64,000 nucleotides of DNA. Source: Anaerolineae bacterium. GTDB lineage: Bacteria > Chloroflexota > Anaerolineae > Aggregatilineales > Aggregatilineaceae. Positions 17,609-26,395 of the stretch are shown here, one piece after another (the stretch's first letter is position 1; each line of letters opens with the position of its first letter). The stretch covers positions 32,249 through 96,248 of the forward strand of contig JAHDLB010000031.1 in assembly GCA_018432315.1 (NCBI GenBank). Reading direction: 5' to 3'. A program made the translations under genes and the position numbers. The notes beneath the pieces are model-generated. The model had not been told where the DNA came from, ran no database searches, and saw nothing but the letters and a program-made list of their open reading frames with translations.

Positions 17609-18753
17609 ACGACCGTGCGCGTAGCCAACGCATTTACCAACGAAGTCTCGCCGTCATCCTGGAAAACCAGCAGCCCGGCGGCGCCTATCTCGCCTGCCCG
17701 ACGATGCCCGACTACCAGTTTTCCTGGTTCCGCGACGGCGCCTATATCGCCTATGCGCTGGCGCTGGACGCGCAGGCGGGGGACGTCTTCCACGAGGGCA
17801 GCATGGCGGCCCAGATCGAGAGCGCGCGGGAATTTCACGACTGGTGCGCCCGCGTGATCAACGACCGGGCCGAGGCCGTGGAGCGCAGCATCGAGCGTGC
17901 GGCGCGCGGCGAGCCGCCCGTGCTGGCCGATACGCTGAATGCGCGCTACCGGGCCAACGGCCACGCCGGGCCGGACGACTGGCCCGAATTCCAGCTCGAC
18001 GGGGTGGGGACGTGGCTGTGGTCGCTGGCCGAGTACGCCGACCGGGCGCACACGCCCCCGCTGCCGCTGGCGTGGGAGCGCGCGATCACGCTGGCGGCGC
18101 GCTACCTGGCCGCCATGTGGCAGGTGCCGTGTTACGACTGCTGGGAAGAGCGCGGCGGCGACATTCACATCAGCACGCTGGGCGCGATCTATGCCGGGCT
18201 GGCCGCTTCGAGCCGGCTGGTGCCGTCCCTGAACTGGGACGACACGACCGCGGCCATCCGGCGCTTCGTGCTGGCCCAGGGGCTGACGCCGGGCGGCGAG
18301 CTGGCGAAATCCGTCGGGCTGGACATGGTCGACGCGAACCTGATCGGCGTTGCCGTGCCGCACCGCCTGCTGGAGCCGGACGACCCGGTGATGCGGCGTA
18401 CGGTCGCGCGCATCGAGCGCGAGCTTCACGCGCCGGGCAGCGGCATTCACCGCCACCTCGAAGACGTGTACTACGGGGGTGGGGCGTGGGTGCTGCTGGC
18501 GTTGTGGCTGGCGTGGTATTACCTGGAAGTGGGCGAGCGCCAGCGGGCGGACGACCTGATCGCCTGGGCCGAGAGCCGGGCCGACGCGGACGGCAACCTG
18601 CCCGAACAGGTCCCCGACCCGATGCTGGCGTCGGCGTGGCATTACGACGACTGGGTCCGGCGGCGCGGCCCGATCGCCCAGCCGCTGGTCTGGTCGCACG
18701 CGCAGTACATCATCGCGCGCCGGATGGGTGGGGGCGCGCAGCCGGTCGGCTGA
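17605..18753 (+). CDS. GH15 glucoamylase/glucodextranase-like enzyme, cytoplasmic
   Basis: 382 residues without a signal peptide. The N-terminal CPTMPDYQFSWFRDGAYIAYAL matches the GH15 (alpha/alpha)6 barrel block containing WFRDG, and later DVYYGGGAWVLL and WSHAQYI are typical C-terminal barrel motifs. GH15 enzymes remove glucose from the non-reducing ends of alpha-1,4 or alpha-1,6 glucans. It is shorter than classical glucoamylases and probably consists of the catalytic barrel only. The start is a TTG overlapping the GH66 stop (TTGA); no in-frame ATG or GTG lies nearby. Last gene of the operon, it would hydrolyse imported isomalto-oligosaccharides. Confidence 0.85.
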   Translation: MNDRARSQRIYQRSLAVILENQQPGGAYLACPTMPDYQFSWFRDGAYIAYALALDAQAGDVFHEGSMAAQIESAREFHDWCARVINDRAEAVERSIERAARGEPPVLADTLNARYRANGHAGPDDWPEFQLDGVGTWLWSLAEYADRAHTPPLPLAWERAITLAARYLAAMWQVPCYDCWEERGGDIHISTLGAIYAGLAASSRLVPSLNWDDTTAAIRRFVLAQGLTPGGELAKSVGLDMVDANLIGVAVPHRLLEPDDPVMRRTVARIERELHAPGSGIHRHLEDVYYGGGAWVLLALWLAWYYLEVGERQRADDLIAWAESRADADGNLPEQVPDPMLASAWHYDDWVRRRGPIAQPLVWSHAQYIIARRMGGGAQPVG

Positions 18754-18760
18754 GCCGGGC

Positions 18761-18809
18761 GGCGTCGAGGCTCGATGGCGAGAGAGAGCTTGCCGCCGTC
18801 GAGCCTCGG
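18761..18809. terminator. long hairpin between convergent genes
   Basis: Arms of 13 bases (18761-18773 and 18797-18809; CGAGGCTCGA core) pair with one wobble, with a second short stem GGCGAG/CTTGCC inside. No T tract on either side. Position between the convergent GH15 and PfkB genes suggests a bidirectional terminator. Confidence 0.5.
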
Positions 18810-18828
18810 CGGTGAGAGCAGGTATCCC

Positions 18829-19758
18829 TCAGCCGGTCATGTCGCGCACTGCCGCCGGACTGATCGCGCCCTCCATCGGGCCAAACGCCTGGGCATTCAG
18901 CGCCCCGGCGGCGGCAGCCATCTGGCCGCATTCCAGGGGCGATCTGCCCTCCAGCACCCCACACAGGAAACCGGCATCGAAACAATCGCCCGCCCCGGTC
19001 GGGTCGACTTCCTCGACCTCGTAGGCGGGGATGGCGATCTCCTCCTCGCGCGTGTAGACGGTGCAGCCCGCCTTGCCGCGCTTGAGCACGATCGTCTGTA
19101 GGACCGGGTTCTCGAACGCCTTTTGGACCGCCCCCGCGACGTCGGGCTGCCCGGTGACCAGTTTGAGCTCGCTGGTCCCCGGCAGCAGAATCGAGCACTT
19201 CTCCAGGATCGGCCCCACCACGTCCATGATGTCGCGCCCGGCCAGCAGTTCGGGCCGCACGTTGGGATCGAAGCTGATCTGCGCGCCGCGCCGGTAGAGC
19301 CGGTCGGCGACGTCGAAGATCTGCGCGCGGAACGCGTCGTTGATCATCAGCGAGCAGCCCATGATGTGCAGGAAGCGGGGCGTCTCGATGCGGTCCAGGC
19401 GGCTGAGGTCGACCTGCACCGCGGGCGTGCCGTCGATGTGGTAGATGAACTTGCGTGATCCATCCCGGAAGTACGACACGAAGGCCACCGCCGTGGACCG
19501 GTGCGGCACGACGTTCACGAAGTCGCAGTTCACGCCGTCGCCGCGCAGGCGGGTCAGGCAGTTGTCGCCGAACTCGTCCTGGCCCACGCCGCCGATGATC
19601 CCCGCGCTGTGGCCGAGCCGCGCCGCCGCGTCGATGAAGATGGCCGGCGCGCCGCTGGGGAACGGCCCCAGGAACTGGCCGGGTTCGTTGAGGGGCATGT
19701 CGACGTCTGGCCGCATGATCTCGACCAGAATCTCGCCCATCGTCCAGATATCGCTCAT
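18829..19758 (-). CDS. PfkB-family carbohydrate kinase
   Basis: 309 residues. N-terminal TMGEILVEIMRP and the GG-containing GIIGGVGQDEFGD block bind substrate, and the C-terminal PfkB signature VDPTGAGDCFDAGF carries the anion hole and catalytic Asp. This is a 2-keto-3-deoxygluconate/fructokinase-type ribokinase-fold enzyme; the sugar is not readable. The start at 19758 is supported by GAGGATGAG upstream; the open frame beyond it lacks domain character. It is transcribed away from the methylthioribose operon and converges with the GH15 operon. Confidence 0.88.
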   Translation of the reverse strand: MSDIWTMGEILVEIMRPDVDMPLNEPGQFLGPFPSGAPAIFIDAAARLGHSAGIIGGVGQDEFGDNCLTRLRGDGVNCDFVNVVPHRSTAVAFVSYFRDGSRKFIYHIDGTPAVQVDLSRLDRIETPRFLHIMGCSLMINDAFRAQIFDVADRLYRRGAQISFDPNVRPELLAGRDIMDVVGPILEKCSILLPGTSELKLVTGQPDVAGAVQKAFENPVLQTIVLKRGKAGCTVYTREEEIAIPAYEVEEVDPTGAGDCFDAGFLCGVLEGRSPLECGQMAAAAGALNAQAFGPMEGAISPAAVRDMTG

Positions 19759-19828
19759 GGTTCTCATCCTCGTTGTGCATGGCTGTCGCCGAGACCGGCG
19801 GTCCTGGCGTGCAGAAGGTGCCGCCCCC

Positions 19829-19834
19829 ATTATA
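19829..19834 (-). promoter_or_regulatory. perfect TATAAT -10 for the PfkB gene
   Basis: TATAAT on the minus strand, about 70 bases before the PfkB start. The -35 region (TCACGG at 17 bases) is poor. Confidence 0.45.
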
Positions 19835-19906
19835 GCCGATCGCGCCCAGCCCCGTGATCGCCGGGACCGGCAGCGTCCTTCAGGCTCTGGGAGCCCTCCC
19901 ATCTGG

Positions 19907-19935
19907 TTGTCAAAACGCCCGTCCTGTCCTACAAT
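19907..19935 (+). promoter_or_regulatory. promoter of the methylthioribose operon
   Basis: TTGTCA (19907-19912), a 17-base spacer and TACAAT (19930-19935), each 5 of 6 to consensus. The leader to the ATG at 20099 is about 157 bases. Within it I see no recognised riboswitch and no clean palindrome. The whole gene-free stretch 19759-20098 otherwise holds only this promoter and the PfkB one. Confidence 0.65.
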
Positions 19936-20098
19936 GAGCGTTAGTGTCAGTCCGTTCTACCTGCGTTCGAGAACGGAGCACCTTACGTCTTTCCTGATCG
20001 TCCTGCAAGTTATAGTGAGTGTCTGTTTTATCGGCTTCCGGCGGCCAACACCGGAAATTGTTGTATAACGAATGTTCTTATTCAAAAGGAGCCCCGCT

Positions 20099-21178
20099 AT
20101 GTCTAGCAGACTCAACCGCCGCGATTTTCTTAGAAGCAGCATGTTCCTCAGCTCGGGCTTTGCATTTGCCCAACTCATGCCGTTCATCGAATATCGCCGG
20201 GCCCACGCGCAGGACCAACCGCTGCGGGCAGCCATGTCGAGCGCCGGGCTGGCCGGCACGTGGAACGCCCAGGGTGAAGAGGCCGCCCGCTGGATGGGTG
20301 ACCTGCTGGGGGTCAACATCACCTGGTTTGACGGTGAGTTCGATCCGGCGGCCCAGCGCGCAAAGTTCGACCAGCTCTCCACCCAGGAATGGGACTTCGT
20401 CGCCGTGCAGCCCAACTCGATTGGCGCCCTGATCGAGCCGATCATGACCCTGGTCGCAGCCGGCACGCCGATCATCGACATGGACACGCTGATCGCCCCG
20501 CTGCAGGACCTGCCCGACCTGGGCGTGCTCACCTTCATCGCGCCCGACAACGTCTTCATGGCCGAGTCGGTCGTCCAGAAACTGATCGACATGATGGGTG
20601 GCGCGGGCAAGATCTCGCACATCGGCGGCCAGCCGGGCCACACCGGTGCGCAGGCGCGCGGTCAGGGCTTCTGGAACCTGGTCAGCAAGTACCCGGATAT
20701 CGAAGTGGTCGACGACCAGCCCGCCGACTGGGACGTGACGAAGGCGGCGGACCTGACGGAAACCGTCCTCAACCGCCATCCCGATCTCAAGGCCATCTTC
20801 GCCGACAACGACGACATGGCGCTGGCCGCGCGGCAGATCGTCGAGAACGCGGGCCTGGCCGACCAGGTGCTGGTCGGTGGTGTGGACGCGATGCCGCCGG
20901 CGATCGAAGCCGTGCGCGATGGTCGCCTGGTTGCCACGGCGCGCAACTCGGCCTGCCGCATCCATAGCTGGGCGGTCCTGGCCGGCGCGTACGCCGCCTC
21001 GATCGGCCTGGAGCAGGCGCGCCAGGAGATTCCGTTCTACGTCTTGGCGGATGGCCCGGCGATCTTCGCCGACATCGACACCAACCCCGATCTGGCCGAG
21101 GAGCCGTGGAAGCTGCGCAACTATGGCCTGTCGGCGGCTGATGGCTTGCTGTGGGCATCATCCCAGTACCTCTTCTAG
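20099..21178 (+). CDS. Tat-exported sugar-binding protein
   Basis: 359 residues. The N-terminus has a twin-arginine motif (NRRDFLRSS, residues 6-14), a hydrophobic stretch and AHAQ cleavage near residue 38, so folded export by Tat is predicted, unusual for a sugar-binding protein. The rest is a type-1 periplasmic binding fold (FDGEFDPAAQRAKFDQL, WDFVAVQPNS, DLKAIFADNDDMALAARQIVENAGL). AAAGGAG lies 7 bases before the ATG. It heads the operon with ATPase, permease, MtnK, MtnA and an SDR; the ligand is inferred to be methylthioribose or another 5-modified ribose. Confidence 0.88.
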   Translation: MSSRLNRRDFLRSSMFLSSGFAFAQLMPFIEYRRAHAQDQPLRAAMSSAGLAGTWNAQGEEAARWMGDLLGVNITWFDGEFDPAAQRAKFDQLSTQEWDFVAVQPNSIGALIEPIMTLVAAGTPIIDMDTLIAPLQDLPDLGVLTFIAPDNVFMAESVVQKLIDMMGGAGKISHIGGQPGHTGAQARGQGFWNLVSKYPDIEVVDDQPADWDVTKAADLTETVLNRHPDLKAIFADNDDMALAARQIVENAGLADQVLVGGVDAMPPAIEAVRDGRLVATARNSACRIHSWAVLAGAYAASIGLEQARQEIPFYVLADGPAIFADIDTNPDLAEEPWKLRNYGLSAADGLLWASSQYLF

Positions 21179-21194
21179 TCCTTGCCGAACGAAC

Positions 21195-21230
21195 GAGGCG
21201 GTGGTGGGGTGACCGCCGCCTCTGTCTTCT
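21195..21230 (+). terminator. attenuator/terminator hairpin after the binding-protein gene
   Basis: Ten-pair stem (21195-21204 with 21213-21222, one GU pair) and a loop TGGGGTGA, followed by TGTCTTCT. It lies 16 bases after the stop, where partial termination would lower ATPase and permease expression relative to the binding protein. Confidence 0.55.
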
Positions 21231-21317
21231 CGCCGAGGAAAGACCGCGCCAATCACCATGATCCCCCGCCGCCGACGGTCTTTCTGGTTCGACAGAACAG
21301 GCAAGCGAGCCTGTTCC

Positions 21318-21360
21318 TGGCAATATGATGTCGTGAACCTCGCGCTCGTGGGCGAGGTTC
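21318..21360 (+). repeat. TGGCAA-plus-hairpin leader element, copy A
   Basis: TGGCAATATGATGT is followed by a perfect 9-pair stem GAACCTCGC/GCGAGGTTC (21335-21343, 21352-21360), 27 bases before the ATPase GTG. A similar arrangement stands before mtnK (23925-23981). Confidence 0.45.
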
Positions 21361-21386
21361 AGTCACATGTTTGAAAGGGCGCACTT

Positions 21387-22868
21387 GTGAGCACTGTGCC
21401 TATTATTGAACTCAAGGACGTCTCGAAGAATTTCCGCTCAATCCAGGCTCTCGATCACGTCGACTTCGACTTGCGCGAAGGGGAAGTGCACGCCCTGGTC
21501 GGCGAAAACGGCGCGGGCAAGAGCACGATGATGCGGATCCTGGCCGGTATCTACACCGACTATGAGGGCGCCTATTATCTGGACGGCAAACAGATGCGGT
21601 TCAATTCTCCGCACGAGGCGCTCGCCCACGGCATCGGCATGATTCACCAGGAACTGAGCGTCATCCCGGAGCTGTCGCTGGCCGAAAACCTGTTCCTGGG
21701 CCGCCAGCCGACGACGCGTTTTGGCACGATTGACTGGAGGCGGATGTATCGCGACGCGGAGGAAGAGCTGCGCCGCCTGGGGTTCGAGCTGGATGCCCGG
21801 CTCCCCCTCGAGCAGTACCCGCTCGGCACGCAGCAGGTGGTCGAGGTGCTCCGCACGATCGTCTCCGGCGCGCGCGTGCTGATCATGGACGAGCCGACCT
21901 CGGCGCTGTCGCCGTCGGAGGTCGGGCAGCTCTTGGCCCTGGTGGACACGCTCCGCCAGCAGCAGCGCAGCATCATCTACATTTCGCACTTCCTCGAAGA
22001 AGTGCTGCACGTCGCCGATCGCATCACCGTGCTGCGCAACGGGCGCAGTGTCGCCACGCTGACGCGGGACGAGGCGACGCTGGACCGGCTGATCGCGTTG
22101 ATGCTGGGGCGCGAGGTAGACCGGCAGGCGCAGCCCATCACCACCGAGAGCGAACACGAGGAGACGATTCTCGAAGTCAAAGACCTGACCTCGGACAAGT
22201 TCAGGGACATCAACTTCCGGGTGGGCAAGGGGGAAATCCTGGGGATTTACGGGGCCATCGGGGCCGGGCATTTCGACGTGGCGCGGGCCTTGTTCGGCCT
22301 GTACAAGCTCGATCGCGGCACGATCATCCTCGATGGCGAGCCGTTCCCCTCCAATCATTCGGCACGCTACGCGATTCGGCGTGGGCTGGCGTACGCGATC
22401 GAATCGCGCCGCAAGAGCCTGCTGCTGGACCAACCCATCTATCAAAATATCACCATGCCCCACCTCGAAAGAATCGGGCGCTTCGTTCCTCAGCAGTCCC
22501 AGGAACTGGCGGCTGCCGCGCCCACCATCGCCCAGGTCAACGTCATCCCGCCCGATCCTCACAACCCGGTCGGCAAGCTCAGCGGGGGCAACCAGCAAAA
22601 AGTCGCCATCGCGCGCTGGCTGACGTTCCCGCCCAGGGTATTCATCATGAGCGAACCGACGCGCGGCATGGATGTCGGGGCGAAAACCGAGGTGTTGGGG
22701 CTGTTGCGGCGGTTTGGCGAGCAGGGATTCGGCGTCATCGTCGTGTCGTCCGAGCCTGAGACGATCCTGGCGGTCGCCAACCGCGTCATTGTTATGGCCC
22801 GTGGTGAGATCGTTGGCCGCATGGAAAACAAGAACCTGGATAAAGATGCATTGATGAGGCTGATATGA
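21387..22868 (+). CDS. sugar ABC ATPase, RbsA type, with degenerate second domain
   Basis: 493 residues, two ATPase domains. Domain 1 is intact: GENGAGKST (about 44-52) and VLIMDEPTSALS. In domain 2 the Walker A is GAIGAGHFD with His295 where RbsA proteins have Arg and classical ones Lys, and Walker B reads VFIMSEPTRGMD, with Ser422 replacing the usual Asp; the signature LSGGNQQK is intact. Domain 2 probably does not hydrolyse ATP. The start is GTG with AAAGG upstream. Its stop overlaps the permease start by four bases. Confidence 0.92.
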   Translation: MSTVPIIELKDVSKNFRSIQALDHVDFDLREGEVHALVGENGAGKSTMMRILAGIYTDYEGAYYLDGKQMRFNSPHEALAHGIGMIHQELSVIPELSLAENLFLGRQPTTRFGTIDWRRMYRDAEEELRRLGFELDARLPLEQYPLGTQQVVEVLRTIVSGARVLIMDEPTSALSPSEVGQLLALVDTLRQQQRSIIYISHFLEEVLHVADRITVLRNGRSVATLTRDEATLDRLIALMLGREVDRQAQPITTESEHEETILEVKDLTSDKFRDINFRVGKGEILGIYGAIGAGHFDVARALFGLYKLDRGTIILDGEPFPSNHSARYAIRRGLAYAIESRRKSLLLDQPIYQNITMPHLERIGRFVPQQSQELAAAAPTIAQVNVIPPDPHNPVGKLSGGNQQKVAIARWLTFPPRVFIMSEPTRGMDVGAKTEVLGLLRRFGEQGFGVIVVSSEPETILAVANRVIVMARGEIVGRMENKNLDKDALMRLI

Positions 22869-23896
22869 ATTCCGTCATCAAACCAAGATTTAGTTCATTC
22901 GTCGACCGTTTCAGGGGCTTGCAGGCGTCGTCGCCGTGGATGCGCCGCTTTAGCATGCTGGCACAGGTCTGGACGCTGATCGCGCTCTTCGTCTTTTTCA
23001 GCCTCGCGTCGGACAGCTTCTCGCGGCCCATCAACCTTCGCAACATCCTGACGCAGGTCTCTACCCTGGCGATTTTCGCCAGCGGCATGACGTTCGTGCT
23101 CCTGCTCGGCCAGATCGATCTCAGCATCGCGGCTGTGGCGGCCCTGTCGGCCATGATCTCGGCGCACCTCTATTCCAAGCTGGGCTACGCCGAGCCGATT
23201 CCGAGCCTGGCCGGGATCGGCGCCGCCACCTTCCTGGGCTTCGTCAGCGGGGTAGCCAGCGCGCGCTTCCGAATACCGACGTTCATGTCCACCCTCGCCA
23301 TGTCGCTGATCGCGGGAGGGCTGACGACCTACATCAGCAAGGGCCGCGTCATCACCAAGGTGTCCCAGCTGTCGATGACGCTCGGCAGCAAGCGCATTGG
23401 CGGGCCGGATGGACTGCCGGTGATCGTCATCGTGGCGATCGTCACGCTGGCTGTTGGCTACGTGATCCTGCGCTACACCCGGTTTGGCCGCTATACGTAC
23501 ATGACTGGCGCGAACCGGTCCGCGGCGCGCCTGGCCGGCGTGAACACCGACCGGATCCTGGTCGTCGTGATGACGATCTCCGGGTTCTGCGCGGGCCTGG
23601 CCGGGATCATCAGCATGGGGCGCCTGCACAGCGCGCAGCCCGACGCGACCGACAGCTTCCTGATCGACACGATCGGCGCGGTCGTGCTCGGCGGCACGTC
23701 GCTGATGGGCGGGCGCGGCGGCATGCCGCAGACGGTCATCGGCTTGCTGATCTACGGCACGCTGCGCAACGGCCTGGACAACATCCCCAGCATCGACATC
23801 TACCTCAAGGAGTTCATCACGGGGACGGTGCTGCTGGTCGCGCTGTTGATCAACACGGTCTTTGCCGGAACGGCTGAGCGTGACCGGACGATATAG
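22865..23896 (+). CDS. sugar ABC permease, RbsC type
   Basis: 343 residues, about ten hydrophobic segments, with the conserved blocks GQIDLSIAAVAALSAMISA and GGTSLMGGRGGMPQTVIG typical of RbsC-class permeases. The ATG overlaps the ATPase stop (ATGA). A 108-base gap containing a hairpin separates it from mtnK. Confidence 0.92.
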   Translation: MNSVIKPRFSSFVDRFRGLQASSPWMRRFSMLAQVWTLIALFVFFSLASDSFSRPINLRNILTQVSTLAIFASGMTFVLLLGQIDLSIAAVAALSAMISAHLYSKLGYAEPIPSLAGIGAATFLGFVSGVASARFRIPTFMSTLAMSLIAGGLTTYISKGRVITKVSQLSMTLGSKRIGGPDGLPVIVIVAIVTLAVGYVILRYTRFGRYTYMTGANRSAARLAGVNTDRILVVVMTISGFCAGLAGIISMGRLHSAQPDATDSFLIDTIGAVVLGGTSLMGGRGGMPQTVIGLLIYGTLRNGLDNIPSIDIYLKEFITGTVLLVALLINTVFAGTAERDRTI

Positions 23897-23924
23897 GCCG
23901 TGTGGTCGGTTCACGGCTCAGGCA

Positions 23925-23992
23925 TGGCAACATAGTGATGTGATTGGGTGGCAACCTCTCGCGGCAGAGCGTGAGGTTGCCATGCTCTTTTG
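23925..23992 (+). repeat. TGGCAA-plus-hairpin leader element, copy B
   Basis: TGGCAACATAGTGATGT precedes a 9-pair stem GGCAACCTC/GAGGTTGCC (23950-23958, 23973-23981), then ATGCTCTTTTGGGAG with the mtnK ribosome-binding site. It could be a weak terminator (CTCTTTT) or a translational element; it resembles copy A before the ATPase gene. Confidence 0.45.
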
Positions 23993-24004
23993 GGAGACAA
24001 ACGC

Positions 24005-25252
24005 ATGAATGAAGACATTTCCCCGAACTACCGGCCACTGGACCCCTCGACGATCGTCGAGTACGTCCGGTCGCGCCCCGAGCTGAACGAAGTCTTTCGC
24101 CCCGGCGAGGACCTGACTGCCGAAGAGGTGGGCGACGGCAACCTGAACCTCGTGTTCAAAATCTGGGCGACGGATGAGCCCGAGCGGACGGTGGTGATCA
24201 AGCAGGCGCTGCCCTATCTGCGGCTGGTGGGCGGCGACTGGCCGCTGCCGGTGGACCGGGCGCGCATCGAGGCCGAGGCGCTGCAACTCGAATACAGGCT
24301 GGTGCCCCGGCACACGCCGCGCGTCTACCTCTACGATCCGGATATGTACCTCTTCGCCATGAGGAACCTGAACCATCACGTCATCATGCGCAAGGGATTG
24401 ATCCAGGGGATCGAGTACCCGCACTTTGCCGAGCATATCGGCCTGTTCCTGGCGAAGACGCTCGGCGAAACGTCCGACCTGGTGCTCGACTATCGCACCA
24501 AGAAGGAGATGGTCGCCCAGTTCATCAACCCGGAGCTGTGCAAGATCACCGAGGACCTGATCTTCACCGAGCCGTACCGCCCGACGGAGCGCAACCTGTT
24601 CCACAAAGAGCTGGAACCGCAGGTGCTGGCGCTGCAAGCCGACGAAGCGCTGCGCGTCGAGGTCGCCAAGATGAAAGAGAAGTTCATGACGCACGCCCAG
24701 GCGCTGATTCACGGCGACCTGCACACGGGCAGCATCATGATCAACCAGACGGAAACCTACGTCATCGACCCGGAATTCGCGTTCTACGGCCCGATGGGGT
24801 TCGACGTCGGCGCGGTCATCGGCAACCTGTTCCTGAACTACGCCTCGCACGAGGTCCGCATGCCCGATCCCGACCAGCGCGCCGACTTCCGCCGTTACCT
24901 GGTGAACACGGTCATCGACGTGTGGCACGTGTTCGTGCGCGAGTTCCAGCGCCACGTGTGGGATCACGTCGATCCGGTCAACATGCCCAAGGGGTACCAG
25001 GACGACTACATGCTGCGCGTCCTGCAAGACACGGCGGGCCTGGGCGCCTGCAAGATGATGCGCCGCGTGATCGGCCTGGCCGGCGTCGAGGACATTCGCG
25101 GCATCGAGGACCCGGACGAGAAAGCCATCGCCGGCAGCCTGGCCCTGAACATCGCGCAAGCGCTGCTGATGAACCGCGCGCAGATCACGACCATCGAGGA
25201 TCTGGTCGAGATGGCGACCGCCTGCAAGCCCACCTATCCCTGGAAAGGATGA
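24005..25252 (+). CDS. mtnK: S-methyl-5-thioribose kinase
   Basis: 415 residues, full length. The choline-kinase-like fold is seen in EEVGDGNLNLVFKIW (phosphate loop), VIKQALPY (ATP-binding Lys), HGDLHTGSIM (catalytic loop, His236) and YVIDPEFAFYGPMGFDVGA (metal-binding DxE), all matching MtnK rather than other kinases. It phosphorylates methylthioribose at C1 using ATP. GGGAG lies upstream of the ATG. Together with mtnA it makes ribulose-1-phosphate-type products; the transporter upstream suggests external substrate. Confidence 0.93.
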   Translation: MNEDISPNYRPLDPSTIVEYVRSRPELNEVFRPGEDLTAEEVGDGNLNLVFKIWATDEPERTVVIKQALPYLRLVGGDWPLPVDRARIEAEALQLEYRLVPRHTPRVYLYDPDMYLFAMRNLNHHVIMRKGLIQGIEYPHFAEHIGLFLAKTLGETSDLVLDYRTKKEMVAQFINPELCKITEDLIFTEPYRPTERNLFHKELEPQVLALQADEALRVEVAKMKEKFMTHAQALIHGDLHTGSIMINQTETYVIDPEFAFYGPMGFDVGAVIGNLFLNYASHEVRMPDPDQRADFRRYLVNTVIDVWHVFVREFQRHVWDHVDPVNMPKGYQDDYMLRVLQDTAGLGACKMMRRVIGLAGVEDIRGIEDPDEKAIAGSLALNIAQALLMNRAQITTIEDLVEMATACKPTYPWKG

Positions 25253-25261
25253 ATCACCGCC

Positions 25262-26395
25262 ATGCTTGTCAACGGCCAACACTACCGCACCATCTGGATC
25301 AAGCCGGACGATCCGCGCGTCGTCCAGATCATCAACCAGCACGTGCTGCCGCACCGGTTCGAGATCGTCGACCTGACCACGGTGGACGAGGTGGCTGTCG
25401 CCATCCGCGACATGCTGGTGCGCGGCGCGGGCTTGATCGGCGCGACGGCGGGCTACGGGATGTACATCGCCGCGCTGAACGCGCCCACCGGTAGCCGCGA
25501 GGCGTTCCTGGCCGCGCTGGAAGCCGACGGCAAAACCCTCAAAGCGACGCGCCCCACCGCCATCAACCTGGAGTGGGCGGTCGCGCGGCAGCTCGACGCG
25601 ATCCGCGCCGGGGACACGATCCTGGAGATGATCGAGATCGCGCGCCAGACCGCCATCGCGATTGCCGACGAGGACGCGGATTTCTGCCGCCGCATCGGCG
25701 AGCACGGCGTGGCGTTGATCGAGGAGATCAGCGCGCGTAAGGGCGGCGAGCCGGTGAATATCCTGACGCACTGTAACGCGGGCTGGCTGGCGTTCGTCGA
25801 CTACGGGACGGCGACCGCGCCGATCTACGCCGCCCACGACCGGGGCATTCCGGTCCACGTCTGGGTGGACGAGACGCGCCCGCGCAACCAGGGCGCGCAG
25901 CTCACCGCCTGGGAGCTGGGCCAGCACGGCGTCCCGCACGCGGTCATCGCGGACAACGTCGGCGGCCACCTGATGCAGCACGGCATGGTCGATCTGGTGA
26001 TCACCGGCACCGACCGCACGACCCACACCGGCGACGTGGCGAACAAGATCGGCACCTACCTCAAAGCGCTGGCGGCGCGGGACAACCAGGTGCCGTTCTA
26101 CGTGGCGCTGCCGTCTTCGACCTTCGACTGGGTGACGCGCGACGGCGTGAAGGAGATCCCGATCGAGGAGCGCAACCCGGACGAGGTCACCCACATCCAG
26201 GGGCTGTACCAGGGCGAGGTCGTGCAGGTGCAGCTCACGCCCCAGGACAGCCCGGCTCGCAACTATGCCTTCGACGTGACGCCCGCCCGGCTGGTCACCG
26301 GCCTGATCACCGAGCGCGGCATCTGCGAGGCGAACGAAGCGAGCATCCTCGCGCTGTATCCGGAGCACCGCCAGGGGGCAGGGGGGCGAACATGA
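25262..26395 (+). CDS. mtnA: S-methyl-5-thioribose-1-phosphate isomerase-like protein
   Basis: 377 residues. Family blocks: VRGAGLIGATAGYG, RPTAINLEWAV, LTHCNAGWLA with catalytic Cys171, DETRPRNQGAQLTAWEL and GTDRTTHTGDVANKIGTY with catalytic Asp251. It converts the aldose 1-phosphate made by MtnK to the ketose 1-phosphate. Some changes (RGAGLIG for RGAPAIG, GTDRTTHTG for GADRVAANG) set it apart from classical MtnA and may reflect another 5-modified ribose such as 5-deoxyribose. Its stop overlaps the SDR start (ATGA). Confidence 0.9.
   Translation: MLVNGQHYRTIWIKPDDPRVVQIINQHVLPHRFEIVDLTTVDEVAVAIRDMLVRGAGLIGATAGYGMYIAALNAPTGSREAFLAALEADGKTLKATRPTAINLEWAVARQLDAIRAGDTILEMIEIARQTAIAIADEDADFCRRIGEHGVALIEEISARKGGEPVNILTHCNAGWLAFVDYGTATAPIYAAHDRGIPVHVWVDETRPRNQGAQLTAWELGQHGVPHAVIADNVGGHLMQHGMVDLVITGTDRTTHTGDVANKIGTYLKALAARDNQVPFYVALPSSTFDWVTRDGVKEIPIEERNPDEVTHIQGLYQGEVVQVQLTPQDSPARNYAFDVTPARLVTGLITERGICEANEASILALYPEHRQGAGGRT

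Noticed and set aside
23918..26368. 816-residue minus-strand open frame
   Set aside because: Antisense to mtnK and mtnA, which show all family motifs; shadow frame.
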